From the IMG/VR virus record IMGVR_UViG_3300024262_000217, positions 1-25,447 of that record: DNA of 25,447 bases; one strand, given 5' to 3'. Numbering within the stretch: the first letter of the stretch is position 1; each line of letters opens with the position of its first letter. This DNA is from a virus. The notes under the pieces are model-generated. The model saw nothing but the letters and a program-made list of their open reading frames with translations. It had not been told where the DNA came from and did not search any database. This document shows, piece after piece, positions 1-8,175 of this stretch. The translations under genes were made by a program, and so were the position numbers.

Positions 1-1236
1 AAGGTAGTTGCAAATGCTCCCACTAATCGGCAGTTACGAGATATTTTTCTTGCGGAGATATCAAAATGGTTAAGACAGTCTATTGTATCAGAGGAGTTTA
101 AAGTATTAAAAGATTCTATTATTAGTAAAGAAGCACCTAAGGAATGGTGGATTCGTTTAATCTCTCCTTCTGTCCGGGCAACAAAGGAAGAGCAAGCTGA
201 AACGCTTGCAGGTCTTCATGGAGATCATTTACTTATCTTAATAGATGAAGCTTCAGGTGTACCTGATCCAACATTTATTCCTTTAGAAGGAGCTTTAACT
301 CAGCCAGATAATAAAACGATCTTAATTGGTAATATGACTAGAAATACGGGATATTTTTACGACTCACATTTTAATAGTGAGATTAAAAAAGATTGGTGTA
401 AATTCCACTGGGATAGTAGAAAGTCAACTATTGTAGATCCTTCAATGCCTTTATACTTTGCCAGAAAATATGGTATAGATTCTAATGTCTTTAAGATTCG
501 TGTTGAAGGTAATCCACCACTGCAGGATGAAAACACATTAATTCCTTTGTGGACTGCAGAACAATGTATTGGTCAGGAGTTTATAGTTGCTGAAGATGAA
601 CCATTGTTTCTTGGAGTGGATGTTGCAAGATATGGCGATGATAGTTCTATTATAATGCCAAGACAGGGTTTAAGAATTGATCCTTGGGAAACATTTAGAA
701 AACTTAATACTATTGATCTTGGTGGTTTTATTAATCAGACTTATCAAGAACTTGATGCTGATGGTTGCGCAATAGATGTTATTGGTGTTGGTGCTGGAGT
801 AGCTGATTGGCTAGAAAAACATAAGATGAAGAATCTTTATCAGGTTAATGTAGCACTTGCATCAAGTGATATTACTAAATATAACAGACTTCGGGATGAG
901 CTGTGGTGTAGAGTTAGAGATAATTGTTTACTTGGTAAGTACTCTTTTCCAGATGTGGTAGTAAATGGAGAGACTGAAACAATGGGACAACAACTTGCAA
1001 GTGAGCTTGCTACAGTTAGGTACACATTTAATGCTCACGGCGGATATGTTATTGAGTCTAAGAAAGATTTAAAAGCGCGTGGAATAGAGTCTCCGAATAT
1101 CGCAGATGCTCTTGGATTAACTGAATACTTTCATAACTCAGCTACAAGAGTATTTGGAAAGGAAAAGGAGGAAGAAATTCCCGCAAGAAATTATAGAAAT
1201 GAAGGTTATGGTTCAACGGCTTGGATGGGGTGCTAA
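1..1236 (+). CDS. Terminase large subunit (5' partial)
   Basis: Packaging motor ATPase and nuclease that pumps DNA through the portal and cuts the concatemer. The reading frame is open from base 1, so the start codon and the Walker A region lie upstream of the window; 411 residues are visible and the ATG at 334 is internal. A Walker B motif, LLILIDEAS, is at visible residues 77-85, followed by the coupling segment ILIGNMTRNTGYFYDSH. The C-terminal RNase H-fold nuclease shows three acidic positions in the expected contexts: D207 in FLGVDVARYGDD, D259 in CAIDVIGVG and D368 in SPNIADALGL. The gene ends in TAA directly against the ATG of the next gene, and the portal follows, the usual terminase-portal order. 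Nothing looks broken. Family assignment is strong; the packaging strategy (headful or cohesive end) cannot be read from this fragment. Confidence 0.95.
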   Translation, partial: KVVANAPTNRQLRDIFLAEISKWLRQSIVSEEFKVLKDSIISKEAPKEWWIRLISPSVRATKEEQAETLAGLHGDHLLILIDEASGVPDPTFIPLEGALTQPDNKTILIGNMTRNTGYFYDSHFNSEIKKDWCKFHWDSRKSTIVDPSMPLYFARKYGIDSNVFKIRVEGNPPLQDENTLIPLWTAEQCIGQEFIVAEDEPLFLGVDVARYGDDSSIIMPRQGLRIDPWETFRKLNTIDLGGFINQTYQELDADGCAIDVIGVGAGVADWLEKHKMKNLYQVNVALASSDITKYNRLRDELWCRVRDNCLLGKYSFPDVVVNGETETMGQQLASELATVRYTFNAHGGYVIESKKDLKARGIESPNIADALGLTEYFHNSATRVFGKEKEEEIPARNYRNEGYGSTAWMGC

Positions 1237-1434
1237 ATGGAAAACGTAGAACACTTTGATTATTATGAGGCAGAAAATCTACTTCAGCTTACTTTTAAGG
1301 GAGGAACAGTTAATACTTTTCATCCAGTTAATCCTGAAATCTTTGCTGAACTAATTCGTGCTGATATATTAATACGAGCAATACATAAACTTATTCGTAA
1401 TGGTATAACTGTTGGAGTAAATAAGGGAAACTAA
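1237..1434 (+). CDS. Small KTSC-like protein between terminase and portal
   Basis: A 65-residue protein of unknown role. Residues 8-43 fit the KTSC domain pattern seen in small phage and bacterial proteins: an aromatic-Asp start, a hydrophobic strand ending in FKGG, a second strand, then PVNPEIFAELIRAD in place of the usual VP-x-x-[VI]-[YF] helix. The last 20 residues do not fit the family. The ATG directly follows the terminase stop; the ribosome site must lie in the end of the terminase gene, where GGGGTG sits 5 bases upstream. The stop overlaps the portal start as TAATG, which suggests translational coupling. KTSC is my inference from pattern; no catalytic role is claimed. Confidence 0.7.
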   Translation: MENVEHFDYYEAENLLQLTFKGGTVNTFHPVNPEIFAELIRADILIRAIHKLIRNGITVGVNKGN

Positions 1435-4370
1435 TGGCAACTATTGCAGAGCAAAAAATTCTTACAGAAGCTAGAGATCGTCTTGCAAAAGCGATTGAAG
1501 ATGATGGTGAAAATCGTAAGCTTGCAAAAAATGATCTTGAGTTTATAGCTATTGAGGGTAAACAGTGGCCGGAAGCAATAAGAGCAGAACGTGAAGCTGA
1601 CGGTAGGCCTTGTATTACTATTAACAAAATGCCTGTATTTATTGATCAGGTTGTAGGTGATCAAAGAATGAATCGGCCTACAATCAAAGTAGTCCCGGTT
1701 GATTCTAAGGCCGATACTCAAACTGCTCATATTCTTGGTGGGTGGATTAAGCATGTACAACAGATTTCAAAGTCAGATATTGCTATTGATCATGGCTTTG
1801 AGCATGCAGTAGCAAGTGGGTATGGTGCTTGGAGAGTAGTAACAAAATATATTTCAGATGACTCTTTTGATCAAGAAGCTTATATTGAGAAAATTGATAA
1901 CGCACTTTCAGTGTATTGGGGTAAGCATATTGAGTATGATTGTTCTGATGCATTATATTGTTTTATTGTTTCTGATATGGATCGGGATGAGTATAAAGAT
2001 AAGTATAGACGTGAACCAATACCTTTTAGTTCGGCAAGTAGTCAGTATGTAGAAGGCTGGACAACTAAAGCTACTGTTAGAGTAGTAGAGTATTTTGTAA
2101 AAGAGCCAGTTAAAAAGATATTGTATCTTCTTGAAGATGGTTCAACTACAGATACCTTAAGAGAAGGCGATATAAAAGTTAACGAGAGAAAAGTTGAATC
2201 CTATAAGATTATGTGGTATCTTCTTTCTGGAAATGCTGTTCTTGAAAGTCGTGAGTGGGTAGGAAAGAAATATATTCCCGTTATTCCTATTTGGGGCAAA
2301 GAGTTTAATGTTGCTGGTAAAAGGGTACTTCGTAGTCTTATAAGAAATGCTAAAGATCCGCAACGAGCCTATAATTACTGGCAAGCACTTTCCTTAAATA
2401 CTTTATTACCAAGTCCAGATGGTTGGTTAAGTATGAAAGATGTTCAAGTAGGTTACCAGTTGTTTGATGAAAAAGGACAAATTTGTACTGTAACAGATAT
2501 TAGTCCTGTATTTGAGAATCGAGATTGTGTTGAAGTTTTATTTGATGATGGTTCAGTTATAATAGCAGATATAAAACATTTGTGGACAGTTGAGGAAAGA
2601 TGGAAAGAAAATGCGCCATATTATAACTGGGAGACAAAGACATTAACTACAGATCAATTAATTCCTAGAAAGCATTTTATATGGCTAACAGAACCTTTAC
2701 AACTTGCAGAAAAAGAACTTGCTATTTCTCCTTATGTTTTAGGTGTTTGGCTTGGAGATGGTAATACCGATGAACCAAGTATAACTCAGAGTCCTTCTGA
2801 TTGGGTAGAATTAGCTAAACATTTAGAATATTTTGGTTGTAAATTAGGAAAGCTAAAAAATAATGATACTTGTGTAAATGTCACTTTACTTGGGCTACGA
2901 AGTAAATTTACAAAACTTGGATTACTTGGAAATAAACATATTCCTTATGAATATGTACGAGGTTCTTTTCGACAACGACTTCAATTATTACAAGGTTTAA
3001 TGGATACTGACGGATCAGTTAATAACTTAAATGGCCAATGTAGTTTTACAACTACGCTTCTAGAATTAGCTAAAGGATTTGCAGAACTTCTTAGAACTTT
3101 GGGTATTAAAGCAAAGTATGTAGTAAGAAATAGAAATGGTGGAAATGTTTATGATAATGCTAAAATGCAATATCAATTCTACTTTACTACTCGATTACCT
3201 GTCTTTAGATTGTCTCGTAAATTAGTTGAGCTTGGAAAGGTTGTAGCACAAGAAAGACGAACTAAGCGTTATGGAATTAAAAGTATTACTCCAGTAAAGT
3301 CTGAGCCTGTTAAATGTGTTACAGTAGATAGTAAATCTTCCTTATATTTAGCAGGTATAGGAATGATTCCTACACATAATTCTAGTGATACGGAAACAGT
3401 TGCTTTGCAGCCAAAAGTTCCTTATGTACTTACTCCAATACAAATAGCAGGCCATGAAAAGCAGTGGAAGCAAGCACATAGAAAGAACTTCCCTTATCTT
3501 TTAGCAAACCCAGATAAAGATGCTCCAGGATGGCCGCATCGTGAAACACCTCCACAGGTTTCTTCAGCTATGGTTGAGAAACTTCGTGAAGCTGATCAGG
3601 AGATTCGAGATACAGTTGGTCTTCAAAAAGCTTCAATTGGTATGCAAAGTAACGAACGAAGTGGAGCAGCACTTAGAGAGCAAAAGAAGGAAGGTGATGT
3701 TGGGACTTTTGCTTTTGTTGATAATCTTTCTAGGTCACTTGAGCATACCGGTAGAATTCTTGTTGATATAGCTCCCGGTATTTTAGATACTGAACGTGTT
3801 GTTCGACTTGGTCTTGCTGATGGTGAGTTTGGTTTTGATACAGTTAATGCTGAAGGTCCAGATGGTATGATATTTAATGACTTGTCTATAGGAACTTACG
3901 ATGTCGTTGTTTCAGTCGGTCCTTCTTTTACTACACAACGAACTGAGGCACAACAATCTATCCAACAATTTATTCAGTATTATCCTGATGCTGCACCTAT
4001 CATTGGTGATTTGTATGCTAAGTATATGGATTGGCCAGGAGCCGAAGAAGTATCGCAGCGACTTGAGTTTCTTCTTCCGCCGGAGATTAAAGCTCAGATG
4101 GCTGCTAAGGCGGCTAAAAAAGCAGGTGAGCCAGCTATTCCTCCGGTTGAGTCACCTGCTCCGCCTGAGCCTAATCCTCAAGAACAACAGCAACTTGCAG
4201 CAGGACAAATAGAACTTGAGGAAGCAAAGATTAAACTTGAACAAGAAAAGATGAAACTGGAGGGATTGAGAATTAGAAACGAGCTTATGGTTAAAGAATC
4301 TAAGGAATCTTTAAAAGCTATGATGGAAGAAATCTTAAAGGAAGATGAAGGAGAAGGAAATGCCAGCTAA
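1434..4370 (+). CDS. Portal protein precursor, P22-like, containing an intein
   Basis: Dodecameric ring at the head vertex through which DNA enters and leaves. The precursor has 978 residues; removal of the intein (residues 318-649) leaves 646, in the range of P22-type portals. The N-terminal extein (1-317) carries features typical of the family, including GRPCITINKM, the run VGDQRMNRPTIKV and a final DPQRAYNYWQ. The C-terminal extein resumes with SSDTETVALQPKVPYV, so that the join reads NYWQ-SSDTETVAL, matching the uninterrupted NYWRSxxTETVAL-type segment I know from P22-like portals. The C terminus is Pro-rich, then a charged coiled coil (about residues 915-970). The start overlaps the previous stop (TAATG). 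Virions would need correct splicing because the insertion falls in a conserved core segment. Confidence 0.93.
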   Translation: MATIAEQKILTEARDRLAKAIEDDGENRKLAKNDLEFIAIEGKQWPEAIRAEREADGRPCITINKMPVFIDQVVGDQRMNRPTIKVVPVDSKADTQTAHILGGWIKHVQQISKSDIAIDHGFEHAVASGYGAWRVVTKYISDDSFDQEAYIEKIDNALSVYWGKHIEYDCSDALYCFIVSDMDRDEYKDKYRREPIPFSSASSQYVEGWTTKATVRVVEYFVKEPVKKILYLLEDGSTTDTLREGDIKVNERKVESYKIMWYLLSGNAVLESREWVGKKYIPVIPIWGKEFNVAGKRVLRSLIRNAKDPQRAYNYWQALSLNTLLPSPDGWLSMKDVQVGYQLFDEKGQICTVTDISPVFENRDCVEVLFDDGSVIIADIKHLWTVEERWKENAPYYNWETKTLTTDQLIPRKHFIWLTEPLQLAEKELAISPYVLGVWLGDGNTDEPSITQSPSDWVELAKHLEYFGCKLGKLKNNDTCVNVTLLGLRSKFTKLGLLGNKHIPYEYVRGSFRQRLQLLQGLMDTDGSVNNLNGQCSFTTTLLELAKGFAELLRTLGIKAKYVVRNRNGGNVYDNAKMQYQFYFTTRLPVFRLSRKLVELGKVVAQERRTKRYGIKSITPVKSEPVKCVTVDSKSSLYLAGIGMIPTHNSSDTETVALQPKVPYVLTPIQIAGHEKQWKQAHRKNFPYLLANPDKDAPGWPHRETPPQVSSAMVEKLREADQEIRDTVGLQKASIGMQSNERSGAALREQKKEGDVGTFAFVDNLSRSLEHTGRILVDIAPGILDTERVVRLGLADGEFGFDTVNAEGPDGMIFNDLSIGTYDVVVSVGPSFTTQRTEAQQSIQQFIQYYPDAAPIIGDLYAKYMDWPGAEEVSQRLEFLLPPEIKAQMAAKAAKKAGEPAIPPVESPAPPEPNPQEQQQLAAGQIELEEAKIKLEQEKMKLEGLRIRNELMVKESKESLKAMMEEILKEDEGEGNAS
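2385..3380 (+). mobile_element. Class 3-type intein with LAGLIDADG homing endonuclease, in the portal gene
   Basis: In-frame protein-splicing element of 332 residues (portal residues 318-649). Block A begins ALSLNT and continues LPSPDGW, with Ala instead of Cys or Ser at position 1. Block B ends IADIKHLW. Block F is VKCVTVDSKSSLYLAG and block G is IPTHN followed by Ser+1. Class 3 inteins lack a nucleophile at position 1 and use a Trp-Cys-Thr triplet; all three are here: W384 (HLW), C628 (block F) and T647 (before the penultimate His). The homing endonuclease between blocks B and F has both LAGLIDADG helices, LGVWLGDG (D442) and LQGLMDTDG (D526), with their acidic residues, so it looks active. 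A hand count of 2821-2880 gives 22% GC against 48% for 1561-1620 in the N-extein, consistent with a mobile origin. Confidence 0.92.
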
Positions 4371-4746
4371 ATCGAAAGCACAACAGCGCTTAATGGCTAT
4401 TGCCAAGCATAGTCCTGAGAAAGTATACGCAGAAAATAAGGGTGTGCTTGGAATGAGTAAGAAATCTCTTAGTGAATTTGCTTCGACTCCAAGAAAGGAG
4501 TTACCAGAAAAGACTCCAAAGTATGAAGTGTTAAATAAACTGCAGTCTGCTGCAGGCAAAGTTAAAAAGAAAGTTAAAAAGACACAATATTTAGTTAAAA
4601 ATAAACTTAGTGAAATTATGGAGGGCAAAGGCGCAGCTTTTCTTGCTCGAATGAAAGCAGATAAAAATAGCCTTTACTGGAGGAGTGCAGCTGAAAAACT
4701 GAAAGAGCGTAAAACTTTAAATAAAAAGTATTTAAAGAAAAATTAG
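4360..4746 (+). CDS. Small basic protein, DUF3008-like N terminus
   Basis: A 128-residue basic protein of unknown function. I place the start at 4360 (MPAKSKAQQRL) because the run AAGGAGAAGG at 4348-4357 serves as its ribosome site; the in-frame ATG at 4345 would lie upstream of that site. Residues 1-52 (MPAKSKAQQRL, then KKSLSEFASTPRKELPEKT) fit the DUF3008 pattern of small proteins often found next to phage portal and scaffold genes. The rest is a Lys-rich region with KVKKKVKK and a predicted helical end. It overlaps the end of the portal gene by 11 bases and is followed after 10 bases by the staple-like gene, so it belongs to the capsid operon. A virion or assembly role is an inference from position. 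Confidence 0.8.
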   Translation: MPAKSKAQQRLMAIAKHSPEKVYAENKGVLGMSKKSLSEFASTPRKELPEKTPKYEVLNKLQSAAGKVKKKVKKTQYLVKNKLSEIMEGKGAAFLARMKADKNSLYWRSAAEKLKERKTLNKKYLKKN

Positions 4747-4756
4747 GAGGAAACTA

Positions 4757-5119
4757 ATGGATTTAATAGATATGAAACTACCTAAGAAAACGAAGAAGGA
4801 ATTAAAGGAATACGATCAGCCTATAATGGAAGGTGAACGAGATCGCTGGCCATACGGACTTCAGCTTCGTTTTGAGACTGAGCAAGTAAAATTAATTCCA
4901 TCACTTAAAGATTACAATGTTGGTGACAGAGTTGTTATTTCAGCTGAAGCAAAAGTTACTGAAGTAAGAATGGTCGAAAGACAAAGTACTGGTGGAGAGG
5001 CAAAACCTCAGTATACAGTAGAGTTACAAATTGAGCAGATTGCTTGTGAACCAAAAGTAAAGAAACCTGTGGAGAAAATGAATCCGCAAGAGTACCGTAA
5101 AATGAGAGAAAAGAAGTAA
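4757..5119 (+). CDS. Capsid staple/stabilising-like protein
   Basis: A 120-residue protein with an N terminus (MDLIDMKLPK) and a beta-rich core (WPYGLQLRFETEQ through KPQYTVELQIEQI) like small phage proteins encoded between portal and scaffold that I know as capsid staple proteins. Those bind the coat lattice and stabilise it; this is a family-based inference. The C terminus, EKMNPQEYRKMREKK, closely resembles the C terminus of the scaffold encoded next (KMSPKEYRAWRERNKE), suggesting both use the same coat-binding tail. A strong AGGAGG at 4745-4750 stands 6 bases before the ATG. The gene is followed by a 62-base spacer with two small inverted repeats. Confidence 0.75.
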   Translation: MDLIDMKLPKKTKKELKEYDQPIMEGERDRWPYGLQLRFETEQVKLIPSLKDYNVGDRVVISAEAKVTEVRMVERQSTGGEAKPQYTVELQIEQIACEPKVKKPVEKMNPQEYRKMREKK

Positions 5120-5140
5120 CTAATCAGTAAAATTAACTCA

Positions 5141-5157
5141 CAGTGAGAAATTCACTG
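5141..5157 (+). other. Small stem-loop CAGTGA/TCACTG
   Basis: A perfect 6-bp inverted repeat, CAGTGA at 5141-5146 and TCACTG at 5152-5157, with a 5-base loop, in the spacer before the scaffold gene. No T-run follows, so it is not a classical intrinsic terminator. It could be an RNA processing or stability element. Short stems of this size also arise by chance. Confidence 0.4.
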
Positions 5158-5160
5158 CAT

Positions 5161-5177
5161 CAAGCTTAGGAGGCTTG
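5161..5177 (+). promoter_or_regulatory. Hairpin presenting the scaffold ribosome binding site in its loop
   Basis: CAAGC at 5161-5165 pairs with GCTTG at 5173-5177; the 7-base loop TTAGGAG carries most of the AGGAGG Shine-Dalgarno (5168-5173) for the scaffold ATG at 5182. The geometry could tune scaffold translation relative to coat. The stem is only 5 bp, so this is a candidate, not a proven switch. Confidence 0.4.
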
Positions 5178-5181
5178 CGCT

Positions 5182-6210
5182 ATGTTAAAATCACTAGAGG
5201 AAGTAAAGAAAGTAGAATTAAATGTCAGTGGTGTAGTAAATGGAGTTGATAATGCAAACTTAATGTCAGTTGATTCTACTGAACCATTTCAGACTGGCGC
5301 AGATGAACTTGAATCTGAAGAAGCTGCAACCGAAGAACAAAATAAAGCAGCCGAGAAAGAAGCGGCTGAGAAGAAAGCAGCCGAGGAAAAACCTGAGGCT
5401 AAGAAAGAAAGTAGTGAAGAAGAATCAGGTGAAAAATTAACTGCGGAAGAAATCGAAGCAAAAGCTGCAGAAGCGCCTGCAAAAGATTCAGCTGCAAAGC
5501 GTATTGGTAGACTTACTAAGAAGTGGCGTACAGTAGAAAGAGATCGAGATTTTGAGCGAACGAAGCGTCTTGAAGCAGAAGCTGAGTTGAAGAAGCTTAG
5601 ACTTACAATTCCAGCAACAGATAAACCAGACCCTGAAGATTTTGAGGATACACCGTCATATCTTGAAGCACTGACAGACTGGAAGGTTGAGCAAAAGTTA
5701 AATACTCGATTAGCAGAAGCTACTGCCGAAACAGAAGAAACAAGTGATAGGCAGGCTGTGGAAGATATTGAAGAGGAACTAGAGACAATTGCTGATCGCG
5801 GACGTGATAAGTATGATGATTACGATGCTCTTGTCTTTGATAAGGATTTAGTTCTAACTCATGATATGATCGAAACGATACTTCAATCAGATATTTCTGA
5901 GGAAATTTTATACTATCTTGGTTCAAACCCAGATATATCTGCGTCACTTGGTGAGATGTCAGCGCTTAAAGCTGCAAGAGAAATTGGAAAATTAGAGGTG
6001 GAGATTGCTGCGGGAATTCCTAAACTGAATACCTCAAGTGAAGGAGGCGAAAAGTCTCCTGACGCAAAACCAGTTAAGACTCCGAAGAAGAAAACAACTA
6101 AAGCGCCAGAGCCTATAATTCCTGTAAAGACTACAGGTGTAACAGATAAAGACCCATCAAAGATGTCTCCAAAGGAATACAGGGCTTGGCGAGAACGTAA
6201 TAAGGAGTAA
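5182..6210 (+). CDS. Scaffolding protein
   Basis: Assembly chaperone that nucleates the procapsid with coat protein and leaves before or during packaging. The 342-residue protein has the expected character: strongly acidic, Ala/Glu/Lys-rich from about residue 40 to 105 with heptad-like AAEKEAAEKKAAEE runs, a further charged helical segment (about 105-200), and a basic C terminus, KMSPKEYRAWRERNKE, of the type that binds coat in scaffold proteins. It lies immediately before the coat gene, as in P22. No protease motif is evident, so it is not a fused scaffold-protease. Its own AGGAGG is in the loop of a small hairpin. The last codons contain the AAGGAG that serves the coat gene. Confidence 0.88.
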   Translation: MLKSLEEVKKVELNVSGVVNGVDNANLMSVDSTEPFQTGADELESEEAATEEQNKAAEKEAAEKKAAEEKPEAKKESSEEESGEKLTAEEIEAKAAEAPAKDSAAKRIGRLTKKWRTVERDRDFERTKRLEAEAELKKLRLTIPATDKPDPEDFEDTPSYLEALTDWKVEQKLNTRLAEATAETEETSDRQAVEDIEEELETIADRGRDKYDDYDALVFDKDLVLTHDMIETILQSDISEEILYYLGSNPDISASLGEMSALKAAREIGKLEVEIAAGIPKLNTSSEGGEKSPDAKPVKTPKKKTTKAPEPIIPVKTTGVTDKDPSKMSPKEYRAWRERNKE

Positions 6211-6215
6211 GAATA

Positions 6216-7415
6216 ATGGCTTCAGATAATACACTTTTAACCCCTACGATCATTGCAAAGGAAGCGTTGATGCAACTTACCAACAACCTTGCAATGGCTA
6301 GGCATGTACATACGGCTTACAAAAATGAGTTTGTTAAGGTTGGGCAAACTATTACTGTTCGTAAGCCTAATAAATTTAGAGCGAAAAAGGCACAAACAAG
6401 AGATAACACGGATCTGTCTGAGCCGAGTACCTCTATCACGATGTCGACTCAAGCGCATGTATCCTGGGCTTTTAGTTCTGTTGATTTGACAACTACTATT
6501 GAAGATTATAGTAAGAGATATATTTCTCCTGCTGCTAATGCGCTTGCGAATGTAGTAGATGCTGATCTTTGTGGACTGTATGATGATATTTACAACTCTG
6601 CAGGTACGCCAGGAACTACTCCAGCTACGTTTGCTGTTCTTGGAGACGCTCAGCGGATTCTTGATGATGAAGCTGTTCCAAGTGATACAAGAGTTGGAAT
6701 TTTAAATCCCGCTGCTAACTGGTCTTTAGCTGACGGTCTGAAAGGTACTTTTGCACAGCAGGTTGCGAAAGATATTATGACTAAGGGTTTCCTTGGTCGG
6801 ATTGCTAACCTGGATCTGTTCTCTGATCAGAATGTTGTTCGTCATACGACAGGAGTGTTTACAGCTAGTGCTACTCCTGTGATGAATGCTACTATAAGTG
6901 AGACAGCATCTGAAATTGTTACCAAGGGTTGGGATAGTACTAACAATACTGTTACAGTAGGTGATGTGTTTACTATTGCTGCTGTCTATGCAGTTAATCC
7001 GATGTCTGGTGCTAGTACTGGTGAGCTTCGTAGATTTACTGTTACGGAAGCTGCTACAAGCAATACTACGATGACGATTAAAATCTCACCTAGTATTGTT
7101 TATGGTGCAACTGATCCTTACACTACTGTTAGTGCTTATCCTTTGGAAGATGCAGCATTGACGTTTATTGGAACAGAGTCTACAGCGTATCCTCAGAATT
7201 TGGTTTTTCATCCTAATGCTTTTGCTCTGGTCACAGTTCCTATTGAAATGCCTGCAAATGTTTGGGGTGCAAGAGAAACTGATCCTGATGCTGGCCTTAG
7301 TATTCGTGTTGTTAAGCAGTATGATATTGATGCTGATGAGGAAATCATCAGGCTCGATATTTTGTATGGGGTGAAAACACTTTATCCCGAATTAGCAGTT
7401 CGTTTATGGGGTTAA
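6216..7415 (+). CDS. Major capsid protein, P22 gp5-like
   Basis: Shell-forming coat protein of 399 residues; P22 gp5 is 430. Recognisable family segments in order: LTPTIIAKEALMQLTNNL near the N terminus, GQTITVRKP (about 43-51), the TLL-type DLTTTIEDYSKRYISPA region (about 91-110), RVGILNPAANWSLADGLKG (about 159-177), GDVFTIAAVYAVNP (about 249-262), NLVFHPNAFALVTVPIEMP (about 328-346), and the end RVVKQYDIDADEE...RLDILYGVKTLYPELAVRLWG. This is the HK97-fold coat family with the P22-type insertion. The ATG is 5 bases after the scaffold stop, with AAGGAG at 6202-6207 inside the scaffold gene. High expression is likely from the strong site and position. Confidence 0.93.
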   Translation: MASDNTLLTPTIIAKEALMQLTNNLAMARHVHTAYKNEFVKVGQTITVRKPNKFRAKKAQTRDNTDLSEPSTSITMSTQAHVSWAFSSVDLTTTIEDYSKRYISPAANALANVVDADLCGLYDDIYNSAGTPGTTPATFAVLGDAQRILDDEAVPSDTRVGILNPAANWSLADGLKGTFAQQVAKDIMTKGFLGRIANLDLFSDQNVVRHTTGVFTASATPVMNATISETASEIVTKGWDSTNNTVTVGDVFTIAAVYAVNPMSGASTGELRRFTVTEAATSNTTMTIKISPSIVYGATDPYTTVSAYPLEDAALTFIGTESTAYPQNLVFHPNAFALVTVPIEMPANVWGARETDPDAGLSIRVVKQYDIDADEEIIRLDILYGVKTLYPELAVRLWG

Positions 7416-7430
7416 GGGAGGTAAATAAAT

Positions 7431-8159
7431 ATGAGTTACCTCGATAGAGTTTTTGAAAACGCCGAAGAAATAGTAACCATACCGAACCCTATTATTTTTG
7501 CTAATACGGTTGAAGTTTCTGGTGAGGTTGTATTTTCAGGCGGAATGTCGGTTGGAACTGCTCTTACAACAGCTACTTCAGCAATGAGCGCAGTTAAAGT
7601 AAATTCTGATTATTCAAAAGCCGATGGTTATCATGTAGGTTCTTGGTTCTCGTCAAAATATACTGGTGATGGGGGAGGAATCGGTTCTGTTTATACCTTA
7701 AGAGGTCATGTTGATTTTGAAGGTACGCAGACAACCTCTACTACTGCTCAGTTTTTGACAGGTGTTCATGGTAGAGCTGCTGTTACTGGAACTGTTTACA
7801 ATAGTCAGCTGGTCATATCTGGTGTTACTGCCCAATTACTTGCGGGTGGAACACTTACTTCTGTACGACAGATGTGTGCTCTTTGGGTTGATAATCAGAT
7901 GGCTACTAATCCATCTTCTGGAAGCTGTGATATGGTATGGATTAGTAATAACAACGAGCAAGCGGGTGTAGTCGACCATATCTTCCGTATCTACGGTGCA
8001 AATGTTCAGGGTGGCTTATTTGCTTTTGATACTTGTATGGTAGGTAGTAATGGATTCATTACTGATGGAAGTGTTGCTCATGGTGGTGATATGGTTAAGA
8101 TTAAATGCACAGTTGATGGAGACGACTATTACTTATTGGCGTCTACAACACCTGCATAA
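7431..8159 (+). CDS. Putative virion surface/decoration protein
   Basis: A 242-residue Gly/Thr/Ser/Val-rich protein without a recognised domain. It looks beta-rich throughout, with alternating hydrophobic stretches and no membrane segment or signal peptide. The end, MVKIKCTVDGDDYYLLAS, has the form of the short C-terminal strand pair found in many phage head-fibre or surface proteins (IKVDGxxYYI-type). Position directly downstream of the coat gene, with a good ribosome site (GGGAGG at 7415-7420), fits a decoration or head-fibre protein. A stable UUCG hairpin 17 bases after its stop may protect or end the coat transcript. The functional call is mainly from context. Confidence 0.6.
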   Translation: MSYLDRVFENAEEIVTIPNPIIFANTVEVSGEVVFSGGMSVGTALTTATSAMSAVKVNSDYSKADGYHVGSWFSSKYTGDGGGIGSVYTLRGHVDFEGTQTTSTTAQFLTGVHGRAAVTGTVYNSQLVISGVTAQLLAGGTLTSVRQMCALWVDNQMATNPSSGSCDMVWISNNNEQAGVVDHIFRIYGANVQGGLFAFDTCMVGSNGFITDGSVAHGGDMVKIKCTVDGDDYYLLASTTPA

Positions 8160-8175
8160 CAAACTAATTTAACCC

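Noticed and set aside
334-336. ATG at 334 as start of the terminase
   Set aside because: The frame is open from base 1 and encodes the Walker B motif upstream of 334, so this ATG is internal.
1431-1760. Overlapping minus-strand frames near the portal start
   Set aside because: Antisense to a well-supported portal gene, low-complexity Phe/Ser/Tyr/Asn composition, no independent signals.
4345-4347. Alternative start at 4345 for the DUF3008-like gene
   Set aside because: It has no ribosome site of its own; the AAGGAGAAGG run follows it and is well placed for the ATG at 4360.
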